Positions 38,456 to 47,740 of a stretch of DNA of 64,000 nt are shown here, piece after piece (positions within the stretch are counted from its first letter, which is position 1; every line of letters begins with the position of its first letter). The translations under genes were made by a program, and so were the position numbers. The notes below the pieces were generated by a model. That model worked only from the letters and a program-made list of their open reading frames with translations, made no database searches and was not told the origin of the DNA. The DNA is taken from assembly GCF_001885215.1 (NCBI RefSeq), contig NZ_CP018091.1:2666001-2730000 (forward strand), read 5' to 3'. Source of the DNA: Synechococcus sp. SynAce01 (lineage in GTDB: Bacteria; Cyanobacteriota; Cyanobacteriia; PCC-6307; Cyanobiaceae).

Positions 38456-40300
38456 GTGCTGACACGTTCATCACCGGCCAAGGCCCGCCTCCACCGCCAG
38501 GGTCGCCATCCGGGGGGGCAATCTGATCGGGGCCATCGAGAGGCGGCACGACACCGCCGGGTGATTCATTTCCAGCCGGTTCCAGCGGCCCGGCTGGTGC
38601 TTGTTTTTCTGATAATGGCCACAGCCTTGGTGGGGCTGTCGATCCGTTTGGCCTGGCTGCAGGTCAAGGAAGGTGACCAGCTTCAGGCCAGGGCCAGGGC
38701 GATCCAGACCCAGCAGGTGCGTCCGATCGGCAAGCGGCGCCAGATCATCGATCGACAGGGCACGTTGGTGGCCCTTGATGAGGAGCGCTTCACCCTGTGG
38801 GCCCATCCCCGCTACTTCAATTTTCCAGGTGACGATCCCACCGCCATCCGCGGCGCCCTTGACGTGGCGGAGAAGCTCTCAGAAGTTATGGCACTGCCGG
38901 CTTCCGATCTCACCCGAACCATGGGAAGCCAGCGCAGCGGCATCAAGCTCGCCACTGACCTTGACGGGGAGACAGCCGAGCGAATCCGCGACCTCGGGAT
39001 CAGTGGACTCGACCTTGAGGCGTTCCCCCAGCGGATCTACCCCCAGGGACAGTTGTTCGCCAATGTGGTGGGTTTCCTGAATCAGGACCGGGTCGCCCAG
39101 GCCGGCCTTGAACAAAGCAGAGACAAGGAGATGTGGCGGCAGGAGAGCGCCCGCTCGATGAAACGGGGGGCCGATGGCACGCCGCTTCCCGCTGGCCTCG
39201 AGGCCGGAGTGCTCTACACCGACGACCTGCGACTGCAGCTGACACTCGACACCCGCCTGCAACAGGTGGCCTACCAGGCGCTGACCCGCCAGCTCAAGGA
39301 GTGGAAAGCGAAGCGAGGAGTCGCCATGGTGATGGATGTGCGCAACGGCGAGATGCTGGCGCTGGCCTCGGCGCCCACCTACAACCCGAACCGTTTCTGG
39401 GACTTTTCACCCGCCCTGTTCCGGGAGTGGTCGGTGCAGGATCTCTATGAACCGGGCTCCACGTTCAAGCCGATCAACCTGGCGATCGCTCTCCAGGAAA
39501 AGGCGGTCAAGCCCAGCGACAAGATTAACGATTCCGGCTCCCTGATGATCGGAGGGTGGCCGATCTTTAACCATGACCGGCGCGCCAATGGCGTCATTGA
39601 TTTTCCCACCATCCTGCAGGTGTCCAGCAACGTGGCCATGGTGCAGACGATGCGGCAGGTCAAACCCAGCCACTTCTGGCAATGGCTGGAGAGAATCGGG
39701 ATCGACACCGTGCCTGACACCGATCTACCCGGTGCCGTGGCCGGGCAGCTCAAAAGCCGGCAACAGTTCACCAGCCAGCCGATTGAACCGGCCACCGCCT
39801 CCTTCGGTCAGGGTTTTTCGCTGACCCCCCTGAAGTTGCTTCAGCTGCACGGGATGCTCGCCAACGACGGCAAGCTGGTCAGCCCTCACATCACCCGTGG
39901 TCTGCGCTCCGGCGATGCCTTGGCTGGAGCCGCCGGTCCCGGCGAAGGGATCCAGCTGCTTGATCCCGCCGTCACCCGTCAGGTGATGGGCTGGATGGAA
40001 ACAGTGGTCGAGGCGAGCAGCGGCGACGGCGTCAAGGTGGAGGGTTATCGGATCGGCGGCAAGACGGGCACAGCCCAGAAGGCACTCAATGGCGTCTACA
40101 TCCCCGGAGCCAGGATCTGCAGTTTCGTGGCAAGCCTGCCGATCGATGACCCACGCTACGTGGTTCTGGTGGTGGTAGACGAGCCCCAGGGGGGCAATGC
40201 CTACGGCTCCACCGTGGCGATGCCGGCGGCCAGGGAAATCATTGAATCTCTCCTGGTGATCGAGAAGGTGCCGCCAAGCAAGCCGAAGGTACGGGGATGA
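38456..40300 (+). CDS. ftsI: Division-specific penicillin-binding protein (FtsI/PBP3)
   Basis: 614 aa septal peptidoglycan transpeptidase. A basic N-terminus (about 45 residues) leads to one membrane anchor (LVLVFLIMATALVGLSI), then a dimerisation domain. The transpeptidase motifs are STFK at about residue 335 (EPGSTFKPINL), SSN in VSSNVAM, and KTG in GGKTGTAQK. The start is GTG at 38456, one base after the FtsL-like stop, indicating co-translation. Confidence 0.94.
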   Translation: MLTRSSPAKARLHRQGRHPGGQSDRGHREAARHRRVIHFQPVPAARLVLVFLIMATALVGLSIRLAWLQVKEGDQLQARARAIQTQQVRPIGKRRQIIDRQGTLVALDEERFTLWAHPRYFNFPGDDPTAIRGALDVAEKLSEVMALPASDLTRTMGSQRSGIKLATDLDGETAERIRDLGISGLDLEAFPQRIYPQGQLFANVVGFLNQDRVAQAGLEQSRDKEMWRQESARSMKRGADGTPLPAGLEAGVLYTDDLRLQLTLDTRLQQVAYQALTRQLKEWKAKRGVAMVMDVRNGEMLALASAPTYNPNRFWDFSPALFREWSVQDLYEPGSTFKPINLAIALQEKAVKPSDKINDSGSLMIGGWPIFNHDRRANGVIDFPTILQVSSNVAMVQTMRQVKPSHFWQWLERIGIDTVPDTDLPGAVAGQLKSRQQFTSQPIEPATASFGQGFSLTPLKLLQLHGMLANDGKLVSPHITRGLRSGDALAGAAGPGEGIQLLDPAVTRQVMGWMETVVEASSGDGVKVEGYRIGGKTGTAQKALNGVYIPGARICSFVASLPIDDPRYVVLVVVDEPQGGNAYGSTVAMPAAREIIESLLVIEKVPPSKPKVRG

Positions 40301-40363
40301 TCACCCGGGAGATGGCCCAGCGCCAACCTGGTTAAGTTGAAGTCTCGACAGACGCTTCGCTCC

Positions 40364-41545
40364 ATGGCCAACTTGCTTGATCAACTCGCCGGGATGACCG
40401 TGGTGGTCGCCGACACCGGCGAACTCGAAGCCATCAAGCAATTCACTCCCCAGGACGCGACCACCAACCCGTCCCTGATACTGGCGGCAGCCCAGATCCC
40501 CCTCTATCAGGGGTTGATCGACAGCTCCTTGAAGGCTTCACGGGACCTGCTGGGCCCCGATGCTCCAGCTGAGATGGTGGTGCTTGAAGCCCTCGACGAA
40601 ATCTGCGTCAATTTCGGCAAGGAAATTCTGCAGATCGTGCCTGGGCGGGTCTCCACCGAAGTGGACGCCAGGCTCAGTTATGACACCGCTGCCTCCATCA
40701 CCAAGGCGCGCAAACTGATCGCTCTCTATCACGAGGCCGGCATCAGCAAGGATCGTGTCCTGATCAAGATCGCCTCCACCTGGGAGGGCATCAAGGCTGC
40801 AGAGCAGCTTGAGCTCGAAGGGATTCACTGCAATCTCACCCTCCTGTTCAGCTTCACCCAGGCCGTGGCCTGCGCTGAGGCCAAAGTCACCCTGATCTCC
40901 CCCTTTGTGGGGCGCATCCTCGATTGGTACAAAAACGACACCGGACGTGATCACTACCCCGGGCCTGAAGATCCTGGCGTGATCTCGGTGACCCAGATCT
41001 TCAATTACTTCAAGACCCACGGCTACAAAACCGAAGTGATGGGGGCCAGTTTTCGTAATACCGAGGAAATTGTCGAACTCGCCGGCTGCGACCTGCTCAC
41101 CATCTCCCCCAAACTGCTTGACCAGTTGCGCCAGCAGCAAGGGGAACTGAAGCGCCGGCTGAATCCTTTCGATCCCGGCCCAACGGAACCCCGTTTCACG
41201 CTCAAGGCCTCCGATTTCGAGCAGCGCATGGCCGCGGACCGCATGGCCCACGAAAAACTCGATGAGGGCATTCGCGGCTTCAGCAAGGCCATCGAAACCC
41301 TCGAAGCCCAGCTGGCCCATCGCCTCGGTGAGCTGGAGGGTGAAGCGGCCTTCGCCCATGCCGCCCAGGAGATTTTTCTGCTCAACGATTTCGATGGTGA
41401 TGGTTGCATCACCCGCGAAGAATGGCTGGGCAGCGATGCGGTCTTCGATGCCCTCGACACCGACCACGACGGCCGTCTTGCTCCTGAAGACGTGCGCGGT
41501 GGCCTGGGTGCGCCGTTGGCGGTTTCCGCCGCTGCCAGCAGCTAA
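40364..41545 (+). CDS. tal: Transaldolase with C-terminal EF-hand pair
   Basis: 393 aa. Residues 1-320 are transaldolase of the TalB type ([11 protein letters not shown], and the Schiff-base lysine in [12 protein letters not shown]), working in the pentose phosphate and Calvin cycle exchange of C3 units. The extra C-terminal ~70 residues hold two EF-hand calcium loops, [13 protein letters not shown] and [12 protein letters not shown], with complete acidic ligand patterns. Transaldolase-EF-hand fusions occur in cyanobacteria; the calcium effect is unproven here. ATG at 40364. Confidence 0.95.
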   Translation: MANLLDQLAGMTVVVADTGELEAIKQFTPQDATTNPSLILAAAQIPLYQGLIDSSLKASRDLLGPDAPAEMVVLEALDEICVNFGKEILQIVPGRVSTEVDARLSYDTAASITKARKLIALYHEAGISKDRVLIKIASTWEGIKAAEQLELEGIHCNLTLLFSFTQAVACAEAKVTLISPFVGRILDWYKNDTGRDHYPGPEDPGVISVTQIFNYFKTHGYKTEVMGASFRNTEEIVELAGCDLLTISPKLLDQLRQQQGELKRRLNPFDPGPTEPRFTLKASDFEQRMAADRMAHEKLDEGIRGFSKAIETLEAQLAHRLGELEGEAAFAHAAQEIFLLNDFDGDGCITREEWLGSDAVFDALDTDHDGRLAPEDVRGGLGAPLAVSAAASS

Positions 41546-41602
41546 GCCTGTTTTGCCCGCTGCTACCCCAGACTGGTCTGCTGATTCCACTCGGTTCTGC
41601 CC

Positions 41603-41980
41603 GTGAACGCTCTCGACACCATGCGCGCCCTCGCCGATCAAGGCGAAGTTCGTCAGCTTGAGCCGGGGGAAAAGGTTTTCAGTGCTGGAGAACCTGGCTC
41701 CTGCATGTTCGGAGTTTTAGAAGGCAGGGTCCAGCTCAGCTGGAATGGCGATGCCGGCCACGAGGAGATCGAAGCGGGCGATGTCTTCGGAGCCGGGGCG
41801 CTGGTGACATCCGATCACCGCCGTTACGGCGATGCCAAGGCCCTGACCGCGTGCCGGATCTTGGTGATGAACAGGGAGAAGTTCCTGTTTGCCGTTCAGG
41901 AGGCCCCGATGTTCGCGATCGAATTGCTCGGCTCGATCGACAGTCGCCTCCGGCAGCTCAAGGATTGCCTGAGGCGCTGA
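41603..41980 (+). CDS. Stand-alone cyclic-nucleotide-binding-fold protein
   Basis: 125 aa from GTG at 41603, consisting almost entirely of a CRP-like beta barrel: EVRQLEPGEKVFSAGEPGSCMFGVLEGRV and later ILVMNREKFLF. The phosphate-binding cassette, normally FGE-L...R-A, reads FGAGALVTSDHRRYGDAKAL, so the conserved glutamate is lost and cAMP binding is doubtful. There is no DNA-binding domain. The 3' end overlaps the convergent oxidoreductase by 23 bases. Confidence 0.78.
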   Translation: MNALDTMRALADQGEVRQLEPGEKVFSAGEPGSCMFGVLEGRVQLSWNGDAGHEEIEAGDVFGAGALVTSDHRRYGDAKALTACRILVMNREKFLFAVQEAPMFAIELLGSIDSRLRQLKDCLRR

Positions 41981-43100
41981 ACAACAAGCGGCGGATCACG
42001 CGCTGGGCAATATCGCCGTAGCCCATCTCGCCGGAGAGGATCTGAGCGATGCGACGGGGAGCGGTGGGGCGCTTGATCCCCAGTTGGTAGCCGAGCTTCG
42101 GCACCCGATAAAATACCTGGGCGATCCGTCGTCCCCAGGCCATCGACTGGCCCCATTCCCGCCGCATCGTGCCGGTGTATCCCGCCAGGGCTGCCCCGTC
42201 GCCCGACAGCCAGTCGTCGAGGGAGGCAGCGGCTCTGGTGCCACTGAGCAGGGCAGGCCTGAGCCCCTCGGCCAGGAAGGGATCACAGAGCGAGGCCGCA
42301 TCACCGACGACCAGCACACCAGGACCGTGCAGTCGGTGGTGGCCATCCCAGACCCGCAGGGGCCAGGACCGGCGCACACCGGCGTCAGCCGCGCAACCGA
42401 GGCTGGGCAACAGCGCAGCCATCACCTCATCGGCATTGGCCAGATCGCGTCCCAGGAACGTGCCGACCCCGATGCTGTAGCCGCCTTGACGGGGAAAGGC
42501 CCAGCAGAAGCCATGGCGCACCAGTCCGAATTCAAAGCGAGCACTGTTGGGATCGGCAACAACTCCCTCCACCTCCACCGAAAGGGCGGAGGCGTAGCGG
42601 GGCTTGAGGGCTCCGAGGCCCAGTGGAGCGTTGAAGCGACTGCGGGCCCCGTCGGCGATCACCACGGCACGGGCGAGCAGGGTGCTGCCCTGCTCGGTCC
42701 GCACGCGCCAGTGCTCGCCGCTCGGCTCGATCGACACCACCGGCGTGCCCTCGAGTAGATCGGCACCAGCCGCCACGGCTTTGGCCGCCAGAAAGGGATC
42801 CAGCACGGAACGGCGCACGATCCAGAACGGTGATTCGCCAGGAAGTTCCGCCACCACGGGATCCTCCAGGCACCAGGTGAAGCGCACCTGGTCGATCACC
42901 TGATCGACAGCAGGGCGAAGATCGAAGGGGAACCACTTCTGCACTGACGCGGCCATGCCACCGCCGCAGGGCTTGCCGCGGGGTTGGCGGAGGGCTTCAA
43001 GCAGCTTCACCTGGCGGCCCCGGGCCGCCAGGTGATAGGCCGCCGCTGAGCCGGCGACACCAGCCCCAACGACGATCACATCGGCGTCAAGCTGGCTCAA
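41958..43100 (-). CDS. Geranylgeranyl-reductase-family FAD oxidoreductase
   Basis: 380 aa. Rossmann FAD site [21 protein letters not shown] (here cited as its first part, [11 protein letters not shown]), the PCGGGM motif near residue 46 and the second FAD motif [17 protein letters not shown] identify the geranylgeranyl reductase family. True ChlP is longer and reduces the chlorophyll phytol tail; this is a paralogue of unknown substrate. The start is TTG at 43100, overlapping the frr stop as TTGA, so it is in the pyrH-frr operon. Confidence 0.85.
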   Translation of the reverse strand: MSQLDADVIVVGAGVAGSAAAYHLAARGRQVKLLEALRQPRGKPCGGGMAASVQKWFPFDLRPAVDQVIDQVRFTWCLEDPVVAELPGESPFWIVRRSVLDPFLAAKAVAAGADLLEGTPVVSIEPSGEHWRVRTEQGSTLLARAVVIADGARSRFNAPLGLGALKPRYASALSVEVEGVVADPNSARFEFGLVRHGFCWAFPRQGGYSIGVGTFLGRDLANADEVMAALLPSLGCAADAGVRRSWPLRVWDGHHRLHGPGVLVVGDAASLCDPFLAEGLRPALLSGTRAAASLDDWLSGDGAALAGYTGTMRREWGQSMAWGRRIAQVFYRVPKLGYQLGIKRPTAPRRIAQILSGEMGYGDIAQRVIRRLLFSASGNP

Positions 43101-43642
43101 ACTTTGAGAATGTCGCGTTCCTTCTCACTGAGATGCTTCTCGAGTTCGGCGATGGTGCGGTCGGTGATCTTCTGCACCTTCTCCTGTTCATCGCGGCTTT
43201 GATCCTCGGAGAGGTCACCGTCCTTTTCCTGTTTCTTGATCTGGTCGATCGCCTCACGACGAATGTTGCGCAAGGACACCTTTCCCTCTTCGGCGTACTT
43301 GGAGGCAAGTTTGCAGAACTCTTTGCGGCGATCTTCGGTCAAAGGCGGAATGTTGATCCGGATGACCTTGCCGTCGTTGTTGGGCGTGAGCCCCAGATCA
43401 CTCATGGCGATGGCCTTTTCAATCAGGGCCATCGAACCACTATCGAACGGCTGGATCTGGATGGTCTGGGAATCTGGGGTCGAAAGTGTAGCCAGGGAAC
43501 GCAAAGGTGTTTCGGCGCCGTAATACTCGACCGAGAGCTTGTCGAGCAGGGAAGGGTTGGCACGGCCCGTGCGGATTGTGTTGAAGGTGCGCTGGGTGGC
43601 TTCCACCGACTTGCGCATGCTCGCTTCGATATCCATGTCCAT
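43097..43642 (-). CDS. frr: Ribosome recycling factor
   Basis: 181 aa, normal length. RRF splits the post-termination ribosome with EF-G. Family signatures are [13 protein letters not shown] near residue 25, [12 protein letters not shown] and [20 protein letters not shown], and [13 protein letters not shown]. pyrH lies 27 bases upstream on the same strand, the common bacterial pyrH-frr order. Its stop forms TTGA with the start of the FAD oxidoreductase. Confidence 0.97.
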   Translation of the reverse strand: MDMDIEASMRKSVEATQRTFNTIRTGRANPSLLDKLSVEYYGAETPLRSLATLSTPDSQTIQIQPFDSGSMALIEKAIAMSDLGLTPNNDGKVIRINIPPLTEDRRKEFCKLASKYAEEGKVSLRNIRREAIDQIKKQEKDGDLSEDQSRDEQEKVQKITDRTIAELEKHLSEKERDILKV

Positions 43643-43669
43643 GACGTTGCAATGGGGAGAAAGCCGGAG

Positions 43670-44383
43670 CTAGCCGGCGGGAGTGATGCTGGTGCCGATC
43701 GGCTCGCCGGCGACCGCCCTGCCGATATTGCCCTGACCGAACAGATCGAAAACAACGATCGGGATGGAGTTGTCCTTGCAGAGGGCGATGGCTGTGCTGT
43801 CCATGACAGCCAACTCACCGCTGAGCACATCCTGAAAGGTGAGGGTGTCGTAACGGACGGCATCCGGGTGATGGGCCGGGTCCCGGTCGTAGACGCCATC
43901 CACCTTGGTGGCTTTGAACACCACATCGGCGTTGATTTCGGCGGCCCTCAACGCTGCTGCGGTGTCGGTGGTGAAGAAGGGGTTGCCGCAACCAGCCCCG
44001 AACACCACCACACGGCCCTTCTCCAGGTGGCGAATGGCCCGACGACGGATGTAGGGCTCCGCCAACTCCTGCATGTCGATGGCGGTCTGCACCCGGGTGG
44101 CCACACCCACGCGCTCCAGGGCATCTTGCAGGGTGATCGCGTTCATGACTGTGGCCAGCATGCCCACGTAATCAGCCGTGGCACGCTCCATGCCGGCGGC
44201 CGAACCTTTAAGGCCGCGGAAGATGTTGCCTCCACCCACCACGATGGCCAACTGGGTGCCAGAGGCAACAACCTCAGCCACATCGCTGGCAATCGACTGC
44301 ACGATGGCCGGATCGATGCCGTAGCCCTGATCTCCCATCAACGCTTCGCCGCTGAGCTTGAGGAGGACTCGCCGATAAGCCAT
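43670..44383 (-). CDS. pyrH: UMP kinase
   Basis: 237 aa bacterial-type hexameric UMP kinase making UDP. Amino-acid-kinase fold motifs: [35 protein letters not shown], and [11 protein letters not shown]. First gene of the pyrH-frr-oxidoreductase operon. The 52-base gap before it, after the cobO stop, shows no clear promoter by eye. Confidence 0.97.
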   Translation of the reverse strand: MAYRRVLLKLSGEALMGDQGYGIDPAIVQSIASDVAEVVASGTQLAIVVGGGNIFRGLKGSAAGMERATADYVGMLATVMNAITLQDALERVGVATRVQTAIDMQELAEPYIRRRAIRHLEKGRVVVFGAGCGNPFFTTDTAAALRAAEINADVVFKATKVDGVYDRDPAHHPDAVRYDTLTFQDVLSGELAVMDSTAIALCKDNSIPIVVFDLFGQGNIGRAVAGEPIGTSITPAG

Positions 44384-44435
44384 CGGGTTCAGCGCTCGGC
44401 TCGTTCAAACGGCCGAACAGTAGCAACGCTCCGGC

Positions 44436-45116
44436 TCAATACTCGATACCGACCTGCGCTTTGATCCCCTTCTCGCGGAATGGGTGGCGCACCAGCCGCA
44501 TCTCCGTGACCAGGTCGGCACGCTCCAGCAGGGCCGGCGGCGCCCCACGACCGGTCAAGGCCACATGGGTGAGCTCAGGGCGCCGGTCCAGGCCTCCAAG
44601 CACCTGATCAAGCTCCAGGTAGCCCAGTTTCAGGGCCACGTTGATTTCATCGAGCACCACCAGCTTGCGTTGGCCATCGGCCAGATGGAGCAGCGACTGC
44701 TGCCAGGCCTCCTGGACTAATTGCCGGTCCCTGTCGCGGTTCTGGGTTTCCCAGGTGAAGCCTTCCCCCAGCGACTGCCAGACCAGGGCATCGCCGAAGA
44801 TCTCCAGGGCTTTGGCCTCTCCCGGCTGCCAGCCGCCCTTGATGAACTGGACGACGGCCACCCGCTCGCCATGGCCGAGGGTGCGCAACACCAGACCAAG
44901 GGCTGCCGTTGTCTTGCCCTTGCCATCGCCGGTGAACACCAGCACAAGCCCCTGCTCAAGATTGCGCTCCCCCACGCGCTGCTGCTGCACCTCCTTGCGG
45001 CGCTCCATCCGCCGCCGGTAGCCCTCGGCATCCGGCTCGGGTGCCAGTACCCCACCCGGGCCGAGCTCGGCGGCCTGGCGATCGAGTCCAGCGACGGCGG
45101 AATTGTGGTCAGCCAT
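44436..45116 (-). CDS. cobO: Cob(I)alamin adenosyltransferase (CobO/BtuR type)
   Basis: 226 aa. It attaches the adenosyl group in cobamide synthesis. P-loop VFTGDGKGKTTAALG at about residue 60, VVQFIKGGWQPGE, and LVVLDEINVALKLGYL are diagnostic of the CobA/CobO/BtuR family. The ATG at 45116 gives an N-terminal extension of normal length. cobK is elsewhere in this window, so the cell probably makes its own cobamide. Confidence 0.94.
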   Translation of the reverse strand: MADHNSAVAGLDRQAAELGPGGVLAPEPDAEGYRRRMERRKEVQQQRVGERNLEQGLVLVFTGDGKGKTTAALGLVLRTLGHGERVAVVQFIKGGWQPGEAKALEIFGDALVWQSLGEGFTWETQNRDRDRQLVQEAWQQSLLHLADGQRKLVVLDEINVALKLGYLELDQVLGGLDRRPELTHVALTGRGAPPALLERADLVTEMRLVRHPFREKGIKAQVGIEY

Positions 45117-45156
45117 GGAATTCAAACGGGGATGGGCTGGTTGCACTCTGGCCGAC

Positions 45157-46341
45157 TCAGGCCACTCGGCGCCTGGCCAGGGCCGCATCCACCGCCTGTT
45201 GCTGGTCGCGACGGGTGATCCAGTGGTGGTAGGTGCGGGTGTGAATCGTCACGGAGTGACCCATCATCCGGGCCGCCACGGTGTCAGGCAGGCCGATGTG
45301 GATCGTGCGCACGGCCCAGGCGTGGCGAAGGTCGTAGGGGGTGATCGGCAGGTCGTAGCGGCGGAACTGCTCGGCCACCCGGCGGCCCACCTGCTGGAGG
45401 GTGGTGCGGGTCAGATCGGTACGCACCGCCGGCAGGGCACCGGCTGCTTCCACCAGTTTCGGCAATTCGAAAAGCTCCACCCATTCGGGATGGAAGGGCC
45501 AGACCTGATGTTCACCGGTCTTGCTGGTGGGCAGCACCCGCAGTACGCGGTCGCCGCCTGGCGCCAGGGGGGAGAGATCGCAGAAAAACACCTCGTGGTT
45601 GCGCAGGCCATAGGTCGCCATCAAGCCATAGGCCAGCCGCCAGGCAGGGTTGGGGATCCGGGCCACATGCGCCTGGACGTCGTCATCGCTGGGCAGCTGG
45701 CGGAACTGGGCTTGATGGAGCCCGTAGCCACCGGAGCGTTCCCCCCAGTCCTCGGCGAGGGAGAGTCCCAGTTGGCGGCCAAGGGCGGCCAGGGCGGTGC
45801 CGCATTGCTGCCGGCTGCGGCTGGCCGCCGGATAGCTCTCCAACACCTGAAGGAAGAGATCGGGGTCGAGTTGCCGGTGCTGACGGGTGGCTGCCGCCAG
45901 CAACCGTCTCAGGTACGGGAGGTAGGCCCCCTGCCAGGTGGAGCGGCTGCCGGACGGATGGCGGCGGCGGCGTGGGTCAGCAAAGAAGCTGGCCTCGAAA
46001 TGCTCGAGCACCGCCGCAGTTGAAGCCGCAGTTGAAACCGTGGATGGCTCCGACGTGGGCGGGCTGCTCGGATGGCTCCAGGCCTGCCAGTCGAAGCGCT
46101 GCTGCTGAAGCTGCTGCTGCAGGCGGCGCAGGTCGCGGCGGGCCTGGGTGAGGCCTGCCGCAGTGGCGGGTAAGCCGAGACTGATCCGCTGGACGGGAAA
46201 GTTGCCACCACCACGCCTGCACGGCAAGGGGCCCCGCAGCACCAGACGCTGGCCACGCCGCTCGAGCCGCAGGGACACCCCACTGGCGGCCAGCAAGTCG
46301 TTGTGCCGCCTCAGTTCCGAATCAAGCGCAACCTGGTCCAA
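45157..46341 (-). CDS. Tyrosine recombinase (phage-integrase family)
   Basis: 394 aa. The catalytic set is complete: Arg in YGLRNHEV, Lys in TSKTGEH, the H-x-x-R pair in YDLRHAWAVR, His in MMGHSVTIHT, and Tyr in RTYHHW. An N-terminal SAM-like DNA-binding region (about residues 110-210) follows a basic start and a Ser/Thr-rich linker. The start is TTG at 46341 and is uncertain. It sits between cobO and hemH with no other phage genes, tRNA or att-like repeats, so it looks like a resident chromosomal recombinase. Confidence 0.88.
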   Translation of the reverse strand: MDQVALDSELRRHNDLLAASGVSLRLERRGQRLVLRGPLPCRRGGGNFPVQRISLGLPATAAGLTQARRDLRRLQQQLQQQRFDWQAWSHPSSPPTSEPSTVSTAASTAAVLEHFEASFFADPRRRRHPSGSRSTWQGAYLPYLRRLLAAATRQHRQLDPDLFLQVLESYPAASRSRQQCGTALAALGRQLGLSLAEDWGERSGGYGLHQAQFRQLPSDDDVQAHVARIPNPAWRLAYGLMATYGLRNHEVFFCDLSPLAPGGDRVLRVLPTSKTGEHQVWPFHPEWVELFELPKLVEAAGALPAVRTDLTRTTLQQVGRRVAEQFRRYDLPITPYDLRHAWAVRTIHIGLPDTVAARMMGHSVTIHTRTYHHWITRRDQQQAVDAALARRRVA

Positions 46342-46443
46342 AGCCGTTGCCGGGGCACGGCCGACCCTATCGATCCAGGCCAGGGGCGGCCAGGGGTCGG
46401 CGGGCGGCGTTACGCTCAGCGCTAATGAAGGAGTCGTTCGGGC

Positions 46444-47619
46444 ATGGCCAGGGTCGGCGTGGTGCTGCTGAACCTCGGTGGGCCGGAGCGAATTGAAGAT
46501 GTCGGCCCGTTCCTTTACAACCTGTTTTCGGATCCGGAGATCATTCGCCTGCCGATACCAGCCCTACAAAGGCCTCTGGCCTGGCTGATCAGCACCCTGC
46601 GCAGCGGCAAGTCACAGGAGGCCTACCGCTCGATCGGTGGGGGCTCTCCCCTGCGACGCATCACCGAGCAGCAAGCGCGCGAACTCCAGAGCGAACTGCG
46701 CCAACGCCACGTCCAGGCCACCACTTACGTGGCCATGCGCTACTGGCATCCGTTCACGGAGTCTGCTGTTGCCGATCTCAAGGCTGATGCCGTTGATGAG
46801 GTGGTGGTGCTTCCCCTCTATCCCCACTTCTCGATCAGCACCAGCGGCTCCAGCTTCCGGGAGTTGCAACGCCTCCGCCAGGCCGACCCGGAATTCAATC
46901 GGCTGCCGATCCGCTGCATCCGCACCTGGTACGACCACCCCGGTTATGTGCAGGCCCTGGCCGAACTGGCCGCCACCGAACTGAGGGCCTGCAACGACCC
47001 CCCTACGGCCCATGTCTTTTTCAGTGCCCATGGCGTTCCCAAGAGCTATGTGGAGGAAGCGGGCGATCCCTACCAGCAGCACATCGAAGCCTCGACCGCC
47101 CTGGTGATGGCCGAGCTGGAGCGTCAGCTCGGCCATCACAATCCCCACACCCTCGCTTATCAAAGCCGGGTCGGTCCGGTGGAGTGGCTCAAGCCCTATA
47201 CCGACGAAGCCCTGGTCCGCCTTGGTGGCGAGGGCGTCAAGGAACTGGTGGTGATCCCGATCAGTTTCGTGAGCGAGCACATCGAAACCCTCGAGGAAAT
47301 CGACATCGAGTACCGGGAGATCGCGACGGAAGCTGGAATTCAGAATTTCCGCCGGGTCCCGGCCCTCGATACCTACCCCACCTTCATCAAAGGCCTGGCC
47401 GATCTGGTCGAAACCGCCCTCGCTGGACCGGAGGTCAACCTCGATCAAGCTGCCAAGCTCCCCACCAAGGTCAAGCTCTACCCCCAGGAGAAGTGGGTCT
47501 GGGGCTGGAACAACAGCTCCGAGGTCTGGAATGGGCGGCTGGCGATGCTTGGCTTCTCGGCTTTTCTGCTTGAACTGATCAGCGGCCAAGGCCCTCTGCA
47601 TGCCCTTGGCCTCCTCTAA
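46444..47619 (+). CDS. hemH: Ferrochelatase with C-terminal CAB/HLIP helix
   Basis: 391 aa enzyme inserting Fe2+ into protoporphyrin IX. Conserved active-site histidine block [19 protein letters not shown] and the YWHPFTES segment are present. After a short linker, the last ~35 residues form a chlorophyll a/b-binding-like helix, [15 protein letters not shown], a fusion known in cyanobacteria and plastids and linked to coordination of haem and chlorophyll. AAGGAG lies ten bases before the ATG at 46444. Confidence 0.97.
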   Translation: MARVGVVLLNLGGPERIEDVGPFLYNLFSDPEIIRLPIPALQRPLAWLISTLRSGKSQEAYRSIGGGSPLRRITEQQARELQSELRQRHVQATTYVAMRYWHPFTESAVADLKADAVDEVVVLPLYPHFSISTSGSSFRELQRLRQADPEFNRLPIRCIRTWYDHPGYVQALAELAATELRACNDPPTAHVFFSAHGVPKSYVEEAGDPYQQHIEASTALVMAELERQLGHHNPHTLAYQSRVGPVEWLKPYTDEALVRLGGEGVKELVVIPISFVSEHIETLEEIDIEYREIATEAGIQNFRRVPALDTYPTFIKGLADLVETALAGPEVNLDQAAKLPTKVKLYPQEKWVWGWNNSSEVWNGRLAMLGFSAFLLELISGQGPLHALGLL

Positions 47620-47716
47620 GCCGGCACAACCGCTCACTCGATCCTGGAGATATCTTGCGGTGCATGGTCAAGAGCTGCCGCTAACGTCCACCCAGACCTT
47701 AATGTTAGCTCTCTAG

Positions 47717-47740
47717 ATGAGTGCGTCCCTGCTGCCGTGA
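47717..47740 (+). CDS. Candidate seven-codon leader peptide before ilvB
   Basis: ATG at 47717 opens MSASLLP, ending in a TGA that overlaps the ilvB GTG start as GTGA (47737-47740). It contains two consecutive CTG leucine codons. Reinitiation or coupling with ilvB is possible. No attenuator hairpin is seen, and a frame this short can arise by chance. Confidence 0.3.
   Translation: MSASLLP

Noticed and set aside
43133-44464. 443-codon plus-strand frame opposite frr and pyrH
   Set aside because: It spans two well-identified genes and has no recognisable domain.
45157-46341. Integrase gene as evidence of a prophage or genomic island
   Set aside because: Neighbours on both sides are housekeeping genes, composition is like the surroundings, and there is no tRNA or direct repeat to mark an element.
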